5,633 nucleotides of DNA from Dehalococcoidia bacterium (lineage in GTDB: Bacteria; Chloroflexota; Dehalococcoidia; Dehalococcoidales; G020351185). A program made the translations under genes and the position numbers. Under the pieces are notes generated by a model that searched no databases, was not told the origin of the DNA, and saw only the letters and a program-made list of their open reading frames with translations. Location: NCBI GenBank assembly GCA_030635945.1, contig DAOVXW010000045.1, forward strand, positions 1-5,633. The letters are read 5' to 3'. Below, piece after piece: positions 1-5,633 of the stretch. Position 1 is the first letter of the stretch; each line of letters starts with the position of its first letter.

Positions 1-337
1 TGCCTCCCCCCACCAGTAACAGGTTGCGGGAAGTGGGGTTAATAGAGTAACCGTTGCCCATCGGACCAAGCAGGTTTATGCTGTTGCCGGATTTGAGTTG
101 TGCCAGCCATTTTGTTCCCCTGCCAACGATAGAAAACAAAACGGCAAGGCTGCTTCTGTTGTCATCAACATTATGAATGCTTAAAGGCCGCCGCAACAGG
201 TTGTCCTCGCCGCATTGCAACATAATGAACTGCCCCGGTTTGGCGGTTGATGCTATCTGTGGGGATTCCAGCCAGATAAGGGAAACCCCGGGCATAACCT
301 CACTATTGGAAATAACCTTTGCTTTAATTGATTTCAT
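1..337 (-). CDS. pyrK: Dihydroorotate dehydrogenase electron transfer subunit PyrK (5' part, cut by window edge)
   Basis: PyrK is the FAD and [2Fe-2S] subunit of class 1B dihydroorotate dehydrogenase. It takes electrons from the FMN subunit PyrD and passes them to NAD+ in the cytoplasm. Reading the minus strand from the ATG at 337-335 gives 112 residues before the window ends. They form the ferredoxin-reductase-like FAD domain: PGQF at residues 34-37, the FAD-binding RRPLSI at 49-54, VGRGTKWL at 71-78, LGPMGNGY at 90-97, and the start of the NAD-binding domain at LLLVGGG (106-112). The family is usually about 250-270 residues, so the rest of the NAD domain and the C-terminal Fe-S cysteines lie off the left edge. 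The start shares an ATGA with the carB stop, which indicates translational coupling. A weak GGGGAT lies about 7 bases upstream, inside carB. pyrD is expected next but not seen. Confidence 0.95.
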   Translation of the reverse strand, partial: MKSIKAKVISNSEVMPGVSLIWLESPQIASTAKPGQFIMLQCGEDNLLRRPLSIHNVDDNRSSLAVLFSIVGRGTKWLAQLKSGNSINLLGPMGNGYSINPTSRNLLLVGGG

Positions 338-3300
338 CTTGAATCCCCATTTCGGTAATCCGGCAGGGGTTTAACGCTAAAAGCCTGGTGGCTGTCGGTA
401 AGCACCTCGGCGACGGCTCTGGCGGTATCCAGAGAAGTAAAACAGGGGATGCGTTTCTCGGCTGCCGCCCGGCGTATGTGGAAGCCGTCCCTCAGCGGAA
501 TGCGGCCGCCGGTAATTGTATTGACAACGCCGTCTACAGTGCCGTCTTTGATAATATCGACCACGTTAGGATGCCCCTCGCTCAATTTCTTGCCTATCAT
601 TTTTACCGGCAAGCCGGCAGCCTGAAGAAAGGCCGAAGTGCCTTCGGTGGCATAAAGCCTGTAGCCGGCATTGAAAAACCTCTTGATTACAGGCAGTGCT
701 TCATCCTTATCCCTGTCGGCAATACTGAAAAGGATAGCCCCTTTTTCGGGCAGTATCAAGCCGGCAGCCAGCAACGCTTTCGACAGGGCGGCATTGAAAG
801 TGAAGTCAATGCCCATAACCTCGCCGGTGGATTTCATTTCCGGGCCAAGATGAGTATCGACGCCGAGCAATTTGGACATGGAAAAAACAGGGGCTTTTAT
901 GGCAATAAGCTTTCTTGGGGGGAAAAGCTCGCTTTCATAACCCTGCTCTTTGAGGCTGGTGCCCAGCATAGCCTTGGTGGCGATGTCCATCATCGGCACG
1001 CCGGTTACCTTGGAGATGAAGGGGATGGTGCGGCTGGCGCGGGGGTTGACCTCCAGCACGTAGACCTTTGAGCCGCCGGATTCGGCATCCGGCACGATAT
1101 CAAACTGGATATTCATCAGCCCCTTGACGTTAAGCGCCAGCCCGATGCGTATTGAATAATCAACGATGGTGTCTATTTCAGACTGGCTTAGATTGATGCC
1201 GGGGTAGACCGCCATTGAATCACCGCTGTGGACGCCGGCTCGCTCTATATGCTCCATTATGCCGGGAATAAAAACCCTTTCACCGTCGCAGACGGCGTCT
1301 ATCTCAACCTCTTTACCCAGCAGATATTTGTCTATAAGCACGGGGTGGCCGGTATCCAGAGCGGCGGCGGCTTTGGTGAATATTACCAGTTCTTTATCAT
1401 TGTGGACGATTTCCATAGCCCTGCCGCCCAGCACATAGCTGGGCCTGACCAGCACTGGGTAACCGATGTGTTTGGCTATCTTGAGAGCTTCTTCGACGGT
1501 GTTGACCGCCGCGCCCGGCGCCTGGGCGATACCCAGCTGGTTAAGCAGGTTCTCGAAGCGTTTTCTGTCTTCGGCAAGGTCTATGGTATCCGAGCTGGAG
1601 CCGAGAATGGGCATATTGGCGCGGGAAAGCGGCTCGGCCAGATTTATAGCCGTCTGTCCGCCGAACTGCACGATAGACGGCGTCGTCATATTGCCGTTCT
1701 CGCCGCTTTCATTTTCAATAATATCCCGCACGCTTTCGCTGTCCAGAGCTTCGAAATAAAGGCGGCCACTGGTGTCAAAATCGGTGGAAACTGTCTCCGG
1801 GTTGGAATTAATCATTATGCTCTGGTAGCCGGCTATCTGCAATGCCCGGGCGGAATGGACACTACAGTAATCGAATTCTATACCCTGCCCGATGCGTATC
1901 GGCCCGCTGCCGATAACCACTGCCTTGTTCCCAAGGTGTGGTAACGCCTCGTTTTCCTGTTCGTAAGAGCTGTAGAAGTAAGGGGTAACGGCATCGAACT
2001 CGGCGGCGCAGGTATCCACCATCTTGTAAACAGGCTTGATATTCCAGTCATGCCTTAATTTCCTCACTTGCTCCGGAAGTCTGTCAGCCAGGGTAGAAAT
2101 CTGCTCGTCGGAGAAGCCGAGCCGCTTTGTTTGCCATAAAAGCTCTGGTGTCAGCGGTTCCGCCAGCAGTTTCTTTTCCATATCTATAATATTGGCCAGC
2201 TTATCTAAAAACCACAGATCAATTTTGGTTTTTTCAAATATATCGCAGGGGGCTATGCCTCTTCTTAAAGCCGCCATTATTGCCCATAACCTCAGGTCGT
2301 TAGGTTCAAGCGGATAGCTATCCATATCTTCGCCTGTCCATCTGGGGTCTTCCCAGAGGAGTGATTTCTTGCCGAATTCAAGCGAACGAATCGCCTTTTG
2401 CATGGCGGCTTCGAAGGTGCGGTCTATAGCCATCACCTCGCCGGTGGCCTTCATCTGGGTGCCGATGATGCGGTCGGCGGAATCGAATTTATCAAAGGGC
2501 CAGCGGGGAATCTTGACCACGATGTAGTCCAGAGCCGGCTCGAAGGAAGCCATTGTCTTGCCGGTTACAGCGTTGGGAATCTCGTCCAGCCGCTTGCCGA
2601 CGGCTATCTTGGCAGCCACGCGGGCGATGGGGTAACCGGTGGCTTTGCTGGCGAGGGCGGAACTGCGGCTGACGCGGGGATTGACTTCAATGACATAATA
2701 TTGCTCGCTGTTGGGGTCCAGGGCAAGCTGGACGTTACAGCCGCCCTCGATACCCAGTTCCCGAATTATATTCAAGCTTGCCTTGCGCAGCATCTGATAT
2801 TCCTTGTTTGTCAGTGTCTGGCTGGGGGCGACCACGATGCTGTCGCCGGTGTGGACACCCATCGGGTCAAAGTTTTCCATATTGCAGATGGTGATGCAGG
2901 TATCGGCGCCATCACGCATAACCTCGTATTCAATCTCTTTCCAGCCGACCAACGAAGCCTCCAGCAGTATCTGATGAATGGGGCTGGAGGCAAGGCCGCT
3001 GGCTACCACTGAATCAAGCTCATCCCAGTTGTTGGCAAAACCTCCCCCCGTTCCGCCAAGTGTATAGGCGGGGCGGATGATGAGGGGCAAGCCTATTTCT
3101 TTAACTGCCTTACGGGCTTCCTCCAGGCTGGTTACCGTCTGGCTGGGCGGCACCGGCTCACCGATTCTGATAAGCATCTGCTTGAAAAGCTGGCGGTCTT
3201 CCGCCATTCTTATCGTTTCAATGGGCGTGCCGAGCACTTTTACGTTGTATTTCTCAAGCACGTCGGCGTCGGCTAAATCAATCGCCAAGTTAAGCCCCGT

Positions 3301-3573
3301 CTGCCCGCCGAGGGTCGGCAGCAGCCCGTCCGGGCGCTCCTTCTCTATAATACGGGTTATCATATCCACCGTCAGCGGCTCTATATAGACGATATCGGCG
3401 ATGCCTTCGTCGGTCATTATGGTTGCCGGGTTGGAATTCACCAGCACCGATGTAACCCCCTCCTCCCGCATCGCCTTGCATGCCTGTGTACCGGCGTAAT
3501 CAAACTCCGCCGCCTGCCCGATGACGATGGGCCCACTGCCGATAATCAAGACTTTTTTAGGTTTTTGTGGCAT
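334..3573 (-). CDS. carB: Carbamoyl-phosphate synthase large subunit CarB
   Basis: This subunit makes carbamoyl phosphate from bicarbonate, ammonia delivered by CarA, and two ATP, feeding pyrimidine and arginine synthesis. The 1079-residue product is full family length (about 1070). The N-terminal carboxyphosphate half starts with GSGPIVIGQ (12-20) and has ATP-grasp residues R127, R167, Q282, E296 and N298. A helical oligomerisation region covers roughly 400-545. The second, carbamoyl-phosphate half starts with GSGPIRIGQ (555-563) and has Q823, E841 and N843. The MGS-like allosteric domain spans about 940-1065 and keeps T976, T979, K995/K996, N1018 and T1019, the positions that bind UMP and other effectors in the E. 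coli enzyme, so feedback control by nucleotides is likely. Two loops look slightly longer than in E. coli (near 620-632 and 828-836). The start overlaps the preceding HEPN-like gene by 17 bases; an in-frame TAA upstream excludes an earlier start. The stop overlaps the pyrK start. Intact, with no frameshift. Confidence 0.98.
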   Translation of the reverse strand: MPQKPKKVLIIGSGPIVIGQAAEFDYAGTQACKAMREEGVTSVLVNSNPATIMTDEGIADIVYIEPLTVDMITRIIEKERPDGLLPTLGGQTGLNLAIDLADADVLEKYNVKVLGTPIETIRMAEDRQLFKQMLIRIGEPVPPSQTVTSLEEARKAVKEIGLPLIIRPAYTLGGTGGGFANNWDELDSVVASGLASSPIHQILLEASLVGWKEIEYEVMRDGADTCITICNMENFDPMGVHTGDSIVVAPSQTLTNKEYQMLRKASLNIIRELGIEGGCNVQLALDPNSEQYYVIEVNPRVSRSSALASKATGYPIARVAAKIAVGKRLDEIPNAVTGKTMASFEPALDYIVVKIPRWPFDKFDSADRIIGTQMKATGEVMAIDRTFEAAMQKAIRSLEFGKKSLLWEDPRWTGEDMDSYPLEPNDLRLWAIMAALRRGIAPCDIFEKTKIDLWFLDKLANIIDMEKKLLAEPLTPELLWQTKRLGFSDEQISTLADRLPEQVRKLRHDWNIKPVYKMVDTCAAEFDAVTPYFYSSYEQENEALPHLGNKAVVIGSGPIRIGQGIEFDYCSVHSARALQIAGYQSIMINSNPETVSTDFDTSGRLYFEALDSESVRDIIENESGENGNMTTPSIVQFGGQTAINLAEPLSRANMPILGSSSDTIDLAEDRKRFENLLNQLGIAQAPGAAVNTVEEALKIAKHIGYPVLVRPSYVLGGRAMEIVHNDKELVIFTKAAAALDTGHPVLIDKYLLGKEVEIDAVCDGERVFIPGIMEHIERAGVHSGDSMAVYPGINLSQSEIDTIVDYSIRIGLALNVKGLMNIQFDIVPDAESGGSKVYVLEVNPRASRTIPFISKVTGVPMMDIATKAMLGTSLKEQGYESELFPPRKLIAIKAPVFSMSKLLGVDTHLGPEMKSTGEVMGIDFTFNAALSKALLAAGLILPEKGAILFSIADRDKDEALPVIKRFFNAGYRLYATEGTSAFLQAAGLPVKMIGKKLSEGHPNVVDIIKDGTVDGVVNTITGGRIPLRDGFHIRRAAAEKRIPCFTSLDTARAVAEVLTDSHQAFSVKPLPDYRNGDSR

Positions 3574-4195
3574 TTATATCAACAACTCCTCTTTGTTCTA
3601 GCGGTCTATTATAGTGCTCAGTTAAGCTTCTTAATACATATTCAACATTAAGGCTAGGATTAGCACTAAGGAGGTTATTATCATCGTGCCAATAACCATT
3701 ACTATCATATGCGTGGGAAAGCTTTTGGAGAATATTATTAAGGTCTATTAGTAATTCTTTCCCCTCCTCGTATTTGTATGTAATTTCTTCCTTTAGATGC
3801 TCTGGAATTATTTCTTTATGAGCAATGTATTTGTCACGAACCTTTCGTAACCTTTCAATCAAGTCTTCATGTGAATTGATGGCCTCTTCCATTTCAACAA
3901 TCTCTTCTTCGGAAATCAAAGCTGATAATTCAGGATAACTCCTTATATAATTGAATAATTTGTAGAAGTTATATGTATTTTTGTTATGTTTAAGAACATT
4001 ATTTAAAGCGAGGCAAAAACGGTCACTATTTGCCCACATCGTAAAGAAAAAGAAAGTTAGATGTACTCTTGTCGCTTTAGCGATATCGTCTGGAGCTGTT
4101 CGTATGCTCCAGAATATTTCAAAGTGATGATTTGCCTTAAGTAGTTCTTGATAAACACCTTCGTGTATTTTTTCAAACCTTTTATCTTTAATCAT
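3557..4195 (-). CDS. HEPN-domain protein, AbiU2-like (putative abortive-infection/RNase type), inserted between carA and carB
   Basis: A 212-residue soluble, mostly helical protein without a signal peptide. Its key motif is RDKYIAHKE at residues 120-128, giving R120-x5-H126, which fits the Rx4-6H signature of HEPN domains, many of which are metal-independent RNases. The build-up resembles AbiU2-type HEPN proteins: an N-terminal helix with HHFEIFWSI (23-31), a hydrophobic helix around 45-65 ([15 protein letters not shown]) followed by [20 protein letters not shown], an acidic linker (95-112), the R-x5-H helix, then a helix at 136-162. The family call comes from motif and architecture recognised by eye, not a search. 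The hydrophobic run at 47-54 is too short for a membrane segment. Sampled lines of the gene are 30-38% GC against 58% in a carB sample, so it looks acquired. The ATG at 4195 has a strong SD 5 bases upstream. The 3' end overlaps carB by 17 bases. It has no known role in pyrimidine synthesis; cotranscription with the pyr operon is inferred from strand and spacing. Confidence 0.65.
   Translation of the reverse strand: MIKDKRFEKIHEGVYQELLKANHHFEIFWSIRTAPDDIAKATRVHLTFFFFTMWANSDRFCLALNNVLKHNKNTYNFYKLFNYIRSYPELSALISEEEIVEMEEAINSHEDLIERLRKVRDKYIAHKEIIPEHLKEEITYKYEEGKELLIDLNNILQKLSHAYDSNGYWHDDNNLLSANPSLNVEYVLRSLTEHYNRPLEQRGVVDINATKT
3586..3593 (-). promoter_or_regulatory. carB ribosome binding site inside the upstream gene
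   Basis: On the minus strand AAGAGGAG lies 12 bases before the carB ATG, a good Shine-Dalgarno core at longer than usual spacing. It is read as codons (around Q201-R202-G203) of the preceding HEPN-like gene, so ribosomes translating that gene run over the carB initiation site. This is the only plausible site for carB: upstream in frame, TTG TTG ATA is followed by TAA. Confidence 0.6.
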
Positions 4196-4200
4196 TTTTT

Positions 4201-4208
4201 ACCTCCCC
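4201..4208 (-). promoter_or_regulatory. Strong ribosome binding site of the HEPN-like gene
   Basis: On the minus strand GGGGAGGT is followed by AAAAA and the ATG at 4195-4193, giving a near-ideal Shine-Dalgarno with 5-base spacing. This supports 4195 as the true start. The site abuts the palindrome at 4213-4249 and is itself part of the G-rich stretch GGAGGGGAGG, which could pair with CCCCTC in that palindrome. Confidence 0.7.
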
Positions 4209-4212
4209 TCCA

Positions 4213-4249
4213 AGAAAGAGGGTTTAAGAGGGGTGAAACCCCTCTTTCT
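4213..4249. repeat. Palindrome upstream of the HEPN-like gene, with two competing hairpins
   Basis: The outer arms are 4213-4225 and 4236-4249: 13 pairs with one bulged base and a 10-base loop. An alternative inner hairpin pairs AAGAGGGGT at 4226-4234 perfectly with ACCCCTCTT at 4238-4246 around a 3-base loop; the two folds exclude each other. No T-run follows on either strand, so it does not look like an intrinsic terminator. On the transcript it ends just before the Shine-Dalgarno of the HEPN-like gene. Confidence 0.7.
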
Positions 4250-4256
4250 AATAATT

Positions 4257-4302
4257 TCCCTTCCCCCTTCGTAAGGGGAAAGGGATAAAGGGGATAGGGT
4301 TC
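4257..4302. repeat. REP-like G/C-rich palindrome with purine-rich tail
   Basis: Arms 4257-4269 and 4273-4285 pair over 13 positions with one mismatch (4263/4279) around a 3-base loop. The purine-rich tail at 4286-4302 (GGGATAGGGTTCC at its end) repeats the same G-run theme. Its look, a short CCCTT/AAGGG palindrome with an AGGG-type tail in an intergenic gap, is that of dispersed REP/MITE-like elements found in many copies in some bacterial genomes. That it is dispersed is inference; only one copy is seen here. Confidence 0.55.
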
Positions 4303-4351
4303 CTACAAATAAAGAACATAATCCCTTGAAACCATCCCCAATAAATATCAT

Positions 4352-5440
4352 CTACTTGCACTCTCGAATCATATCCAGAAACTTTTCAAATAAATACATA
4401 TTATCCAGGGGGCCGGGGGAGGCTTCCGAATGATACTGGATGGCAAAAATGGGCAGCTCCCTGTGGCGCACGCCCTCCACCGTGTCGTCGTTAAGGTTTA
4501 TATGGCTCACCTCCAGCCCATTAACGACGCTATCCGGGTCAAGGGCATAGCCGTGATTCTGGGAGGTGATATACACACGCCCGTCGCTTAAATCCTTAAC
4601 CGGGTGGTTGCCGCCGCGGTGACCAAACTTTAATTTGAAATTTTTGGCGCCGAAAGCCCTGCCGATAAGCTGCGAGCCGAGACAGATGCCCATCATCGGC
4701 TTCTTATCCACCAGCGCCTTGACGGTATCAACGATGTAATCCAGTAGCTCCGGGTTGCCGGGGCCCGGCGAAAGCAGGATGCCATCCGGGTTCAGCTTCA
4801 GGATGTCCTCGGCAGGGGTGGTGCAGGGGAGGGCTGTGACCTTGCAGCCGAGGCTGCTCAGGATACGCAGGATGTTGTACTTAAGCCCGCTGTCCAGCAC
4901 AACGATGTTATATTCAGGCTTATCAACCGCCAGCGGCCATTCGTATGGCTCTTCGGTGGATACCTGGCGTACGAAATCAATAGTGTCATAGTCAGGTGCA
5001 CCACGCAGCTCTTCAAGCGCCTGGCTGGGGGTTCTGGTGGTTGTCAGCACACCCATCATCACGCCGGCGGAGCGTAGCTTACGGGTTATCGCCCGCGTGT
5101 CTATGCTGCAGATGCCGGGGATGTTATTTTCAAGCAGGTATTGATGGACGGTTTTGTTGCTGAGATAGTGACTGGGTTGGGTGCATTCCTCACGTACTAC
5201 AAATCCGCTAACCTGAATTTGCTTTGATTCAAAATCTTCATCATTGATGCCGTAATTGCCGATTAACGGGTAGGTGGGTACTACAATCTGTCCGGCGTAG
5301 GAGGGATCGGTGAGCATCTCCTGGTAGCCTGCCATGCTAGTGTTGAAGACCACCTCGCCATAGCTATCCATCGGGCTGCCAAAAGAAAAACCTTCATAGA
5401 TTGAACCATCTTCAAGGACTAAAATTGCCCTCTCGGTCAT
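4352..5440 (-). CDS. carA: Carbamoyl-phosphate synthase small (glutaminase) subunit CarA
   Basis: CarA hydrolyses glutamine and feeds ammonia through an intramolecular tunnel to CarB. The 362-residue product is within the usual family length (about 355-385). The N-terminal CarA-specific domain (about 1-150) contains GEVVFNTSMAGYQEMLTDPS (28-47) and CSIDTRAITRKLR (111-123). The class I glutamine amidotransferase domain (about 177-360) has DSGLKYNILR (183-192), LLSPGPGNP (222-230), the nucleophile motif GICLGSQ with C253, KFGHRGGNHPV (271-281), TSQNHGYA (292-299) and the catalytic H337 and E339 in QYHSEA. The triad C253-H337-E339 is complete. One oddity is S256, where most CarA proteins have His (GxCxGHQ). 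The ATG at 5440 overlaps the pyrC stop as ATGA, with GAGG 7 bases upstream inside pyrC. carB would normally follow directly; here a foreign-looking gene and a repeat-rich spacer intervene. Confidence 0.98.
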   Translation of the reverse strand: MTERAILVLEDGSIYEGFSFGSPMDSYGEVVFNTSMAGYQEMLTDPSYAGQIVVPTYPLIGNYGINDEDFESKQIQVSGFVVREECTQPSHYLSNKTVHQYLLENNIPGICSIDTRAITRKLRSAGVMMGVLTTTRTPSQALEELRGAPDYDTIDFVRQVSTEEPYEWPLAVDKPEYNIVVLDSGLKYNILRILSSLGCKVTALPCTTPAEDILKLNPDGILLSPGPGNPELLDYIVDTVKALVDKKPMMGICLGSQLIGRAFGAKNFKLKFGHRGGNHPVKDLSDGRVYITSQNHGYALDPDSVVNGLEVSHINLNDDTVEGVRHRELPIFAIQYHSEASPGPLDNMYLFEKFLDMIRECK

Positions 5441-5633
5441 GCTTTTGCCTCAAGCCTGACAGAATCATCTTTGTAGACAAACTTCCCCTTATAGATGGTT
5501 GCTATTATTTTACCCTTCAGTTTTTCACCGTTGAGGGGATTGTTTTTGCCTTTGGAAACAAACTTGACGGTATCCACCGTCCACTCAAGTTTCGGGTCAA
5601 ATATGGTTATATCCGCCGGTGCTTCGACTGCCA
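5437..5633 (-). CDS. pyrC: Dihydroorotase PyrC (3' end only, cut by window edge)
   Basis: PyrC is the zinc amidohydrolase that cyclises N-carbamoyl-L-aspartate to dihydroorotate. Only the last 64 residues are in the window; the metal-binding barrel is off the right edge. The frame reads AVEAPADITIFDPKLEW, then TVDTVKFVSKGKNNPLNGEK, then LKGKIIATIYKGKFVYKDDS and a short tail. This is the typical C-terminal composite domain of class I dihydroorotases: the A-DI-IFDP-L-W strand, the K--NNP--G segment, and the final G-V--TI--GK-VY strand. The TGA stop at 5439-5437 overlaps the carA ATG by four bases, so the two are translationally coupled. pyrB or a regulatory leader would be expected further upstream, outside the window. 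Confidence 0.93.
   Translation of the reverse strand, partial: AVEAPADITIFDPKLEWTVDTVKFVSKGKNNPLNGEKLKGKIIATIYKGKFVYKDDSVRLEAKA

Larger units (their letters stand above)
4196..4351. other. Intergenic spacer between carA and the HEPN-like gene
   Basis: These 156 bases are the only non-coding stretch in the window. They hold the two palindromes and the HEPN-like ribosome binding site at the low-coordinate side. At the carA side lie about 50 AT-rich bases (4303-4351) in which no convincing promoter was found. Elsewhere in the operon neighbouring genes overlap, so this spacer probably belongs to the same insertion as the HEPN-like gene. Confidence 0.8.

Noticed and set aside
388..1071. 227-codon open frame on the plus strand
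   Set aside because: It lies wholly antisense to the well-supported carB, shows no recognisable domain, and has the composition of a complement of conserved codons.
1228..1944. 238-codon open frame on the plus strand
   Set aside because: Antisense shadow of carB; no family features and no ribosome binding site of note.
2398..3012. 204-codon open frame on the plus strand, rich in Gly, Ala, His and Asp
   Set aside because: Antisense to the carB ATP-grasp region; the composition is a by-product of the complementary frame.
4133..4160. Toxin-antitoxin pair at the HEPN-like gene
   Set aside because: There is no second small ORF, MNT nucleotidyltransferase or antitoxin-like gene beside it; the neighbours are carA and carB.
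4213..4285. Intrinsic terminator after carA
   Set aside because: The hairpins are strong, but no run of T follows them on the minus (transcribed-sense) strand: after 4213 it reads TTGGAGGGGAGG. They are better explained as repeats or a leader structure.
4286..4351. Internal promoter for the HEPN-like gene
   Set aside because: On the minus strand a possible TATGTT -10 has only a poor TTGGGG at about 15 bases spacing. In AT-rich DNA this is too weak to list as a feature.
4196..4351. PyrR-type attenuator or pyrimidine riboswitch in the carA-carB gap
   Set aside because: No PyrR-binding-loop-like sequence or terminator/antiterminator pair was recognised, and such leaders are expected at the operon start, outside this window.

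Overview
This window carries part of a de novo pyrimidine (UMP) biosynthesis operon. Every convincing gene lies on the minus strand, so transcription runs from high to low coordinates. The order is pyrC (3' end only) - carA - an extra HEPN-type gene - carB - pyrK (5' end only). Apart from the extra gene this matches the classic pyrC-pyrAA-pyrAB-pyrK order of the Bacillus pyr operon, which also occurs in other bacteria using a class 1B (PyrK/PyrD) dihydroorotate dehydrogenase. The pyr genes are fairly GC-rich (58% in one 60-base sample from carB). A G/C-rich palindromic repeat in the carA-carB gap and the general look of the proteins would fit an anaerobic, Dehalococcoidia-like Chloroflexota or another uncultured anaerobe. 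That assignment is a low-confidence impression; nothing here fixes the taxon.

Layout from right to left, in the direction of transcription: 5633-5437 is the dihydroorotase C-terminus, whose stop overlaps the carA start in an ATGA. 5440-4352 is complete carA, the glutaminase subunit of carbamoyl-phosphate synthetase. 4351-4196 is a 156-base spacer with two strong palindromes, the nearer one directly upstream of a good Shine-Dalgarno. 4195-3557 is an AT-rich (30-38% GC in sampled lines) 212-residue gene with an R-x5-H motif (R120, H126), interpreted as a HEPN protein of the AbiU2-like type. 3573-334 is complete carB, the large subunit. 337-1 is the first 112 residues of pyrK, again joined by an ATGA overlap.

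How the genes work together: CarA releases ammonia from glutamine and channels it to CarB, which makes carbamoyl phosphate from bicarbonate, ammonia and 2 ATP. PyrC closes carbamoyl-aspartate to dihydroorotate. PyrK passes electrons from dihydroorotate oxidation (by PyrD, presumably encoded beyond the left edge) to NAD+.

The most noteworthy point is the extra gene. A compositionally foreign, probable HEPN ribonuclease/abortive-infection-like gene sits exactly between the two subunit genes of one enzyme. It overlaps the carB start by 17 bases, so the carB ribosome binding site is written inside its last codons. It has its own strong ribosome binding site, and a foldable repeat-like leader precedes it. 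The pyr genes themselves look intact and ordinary, except for a serine where CarA usually has histidine in the GxCxGHQ nucleophile motif.
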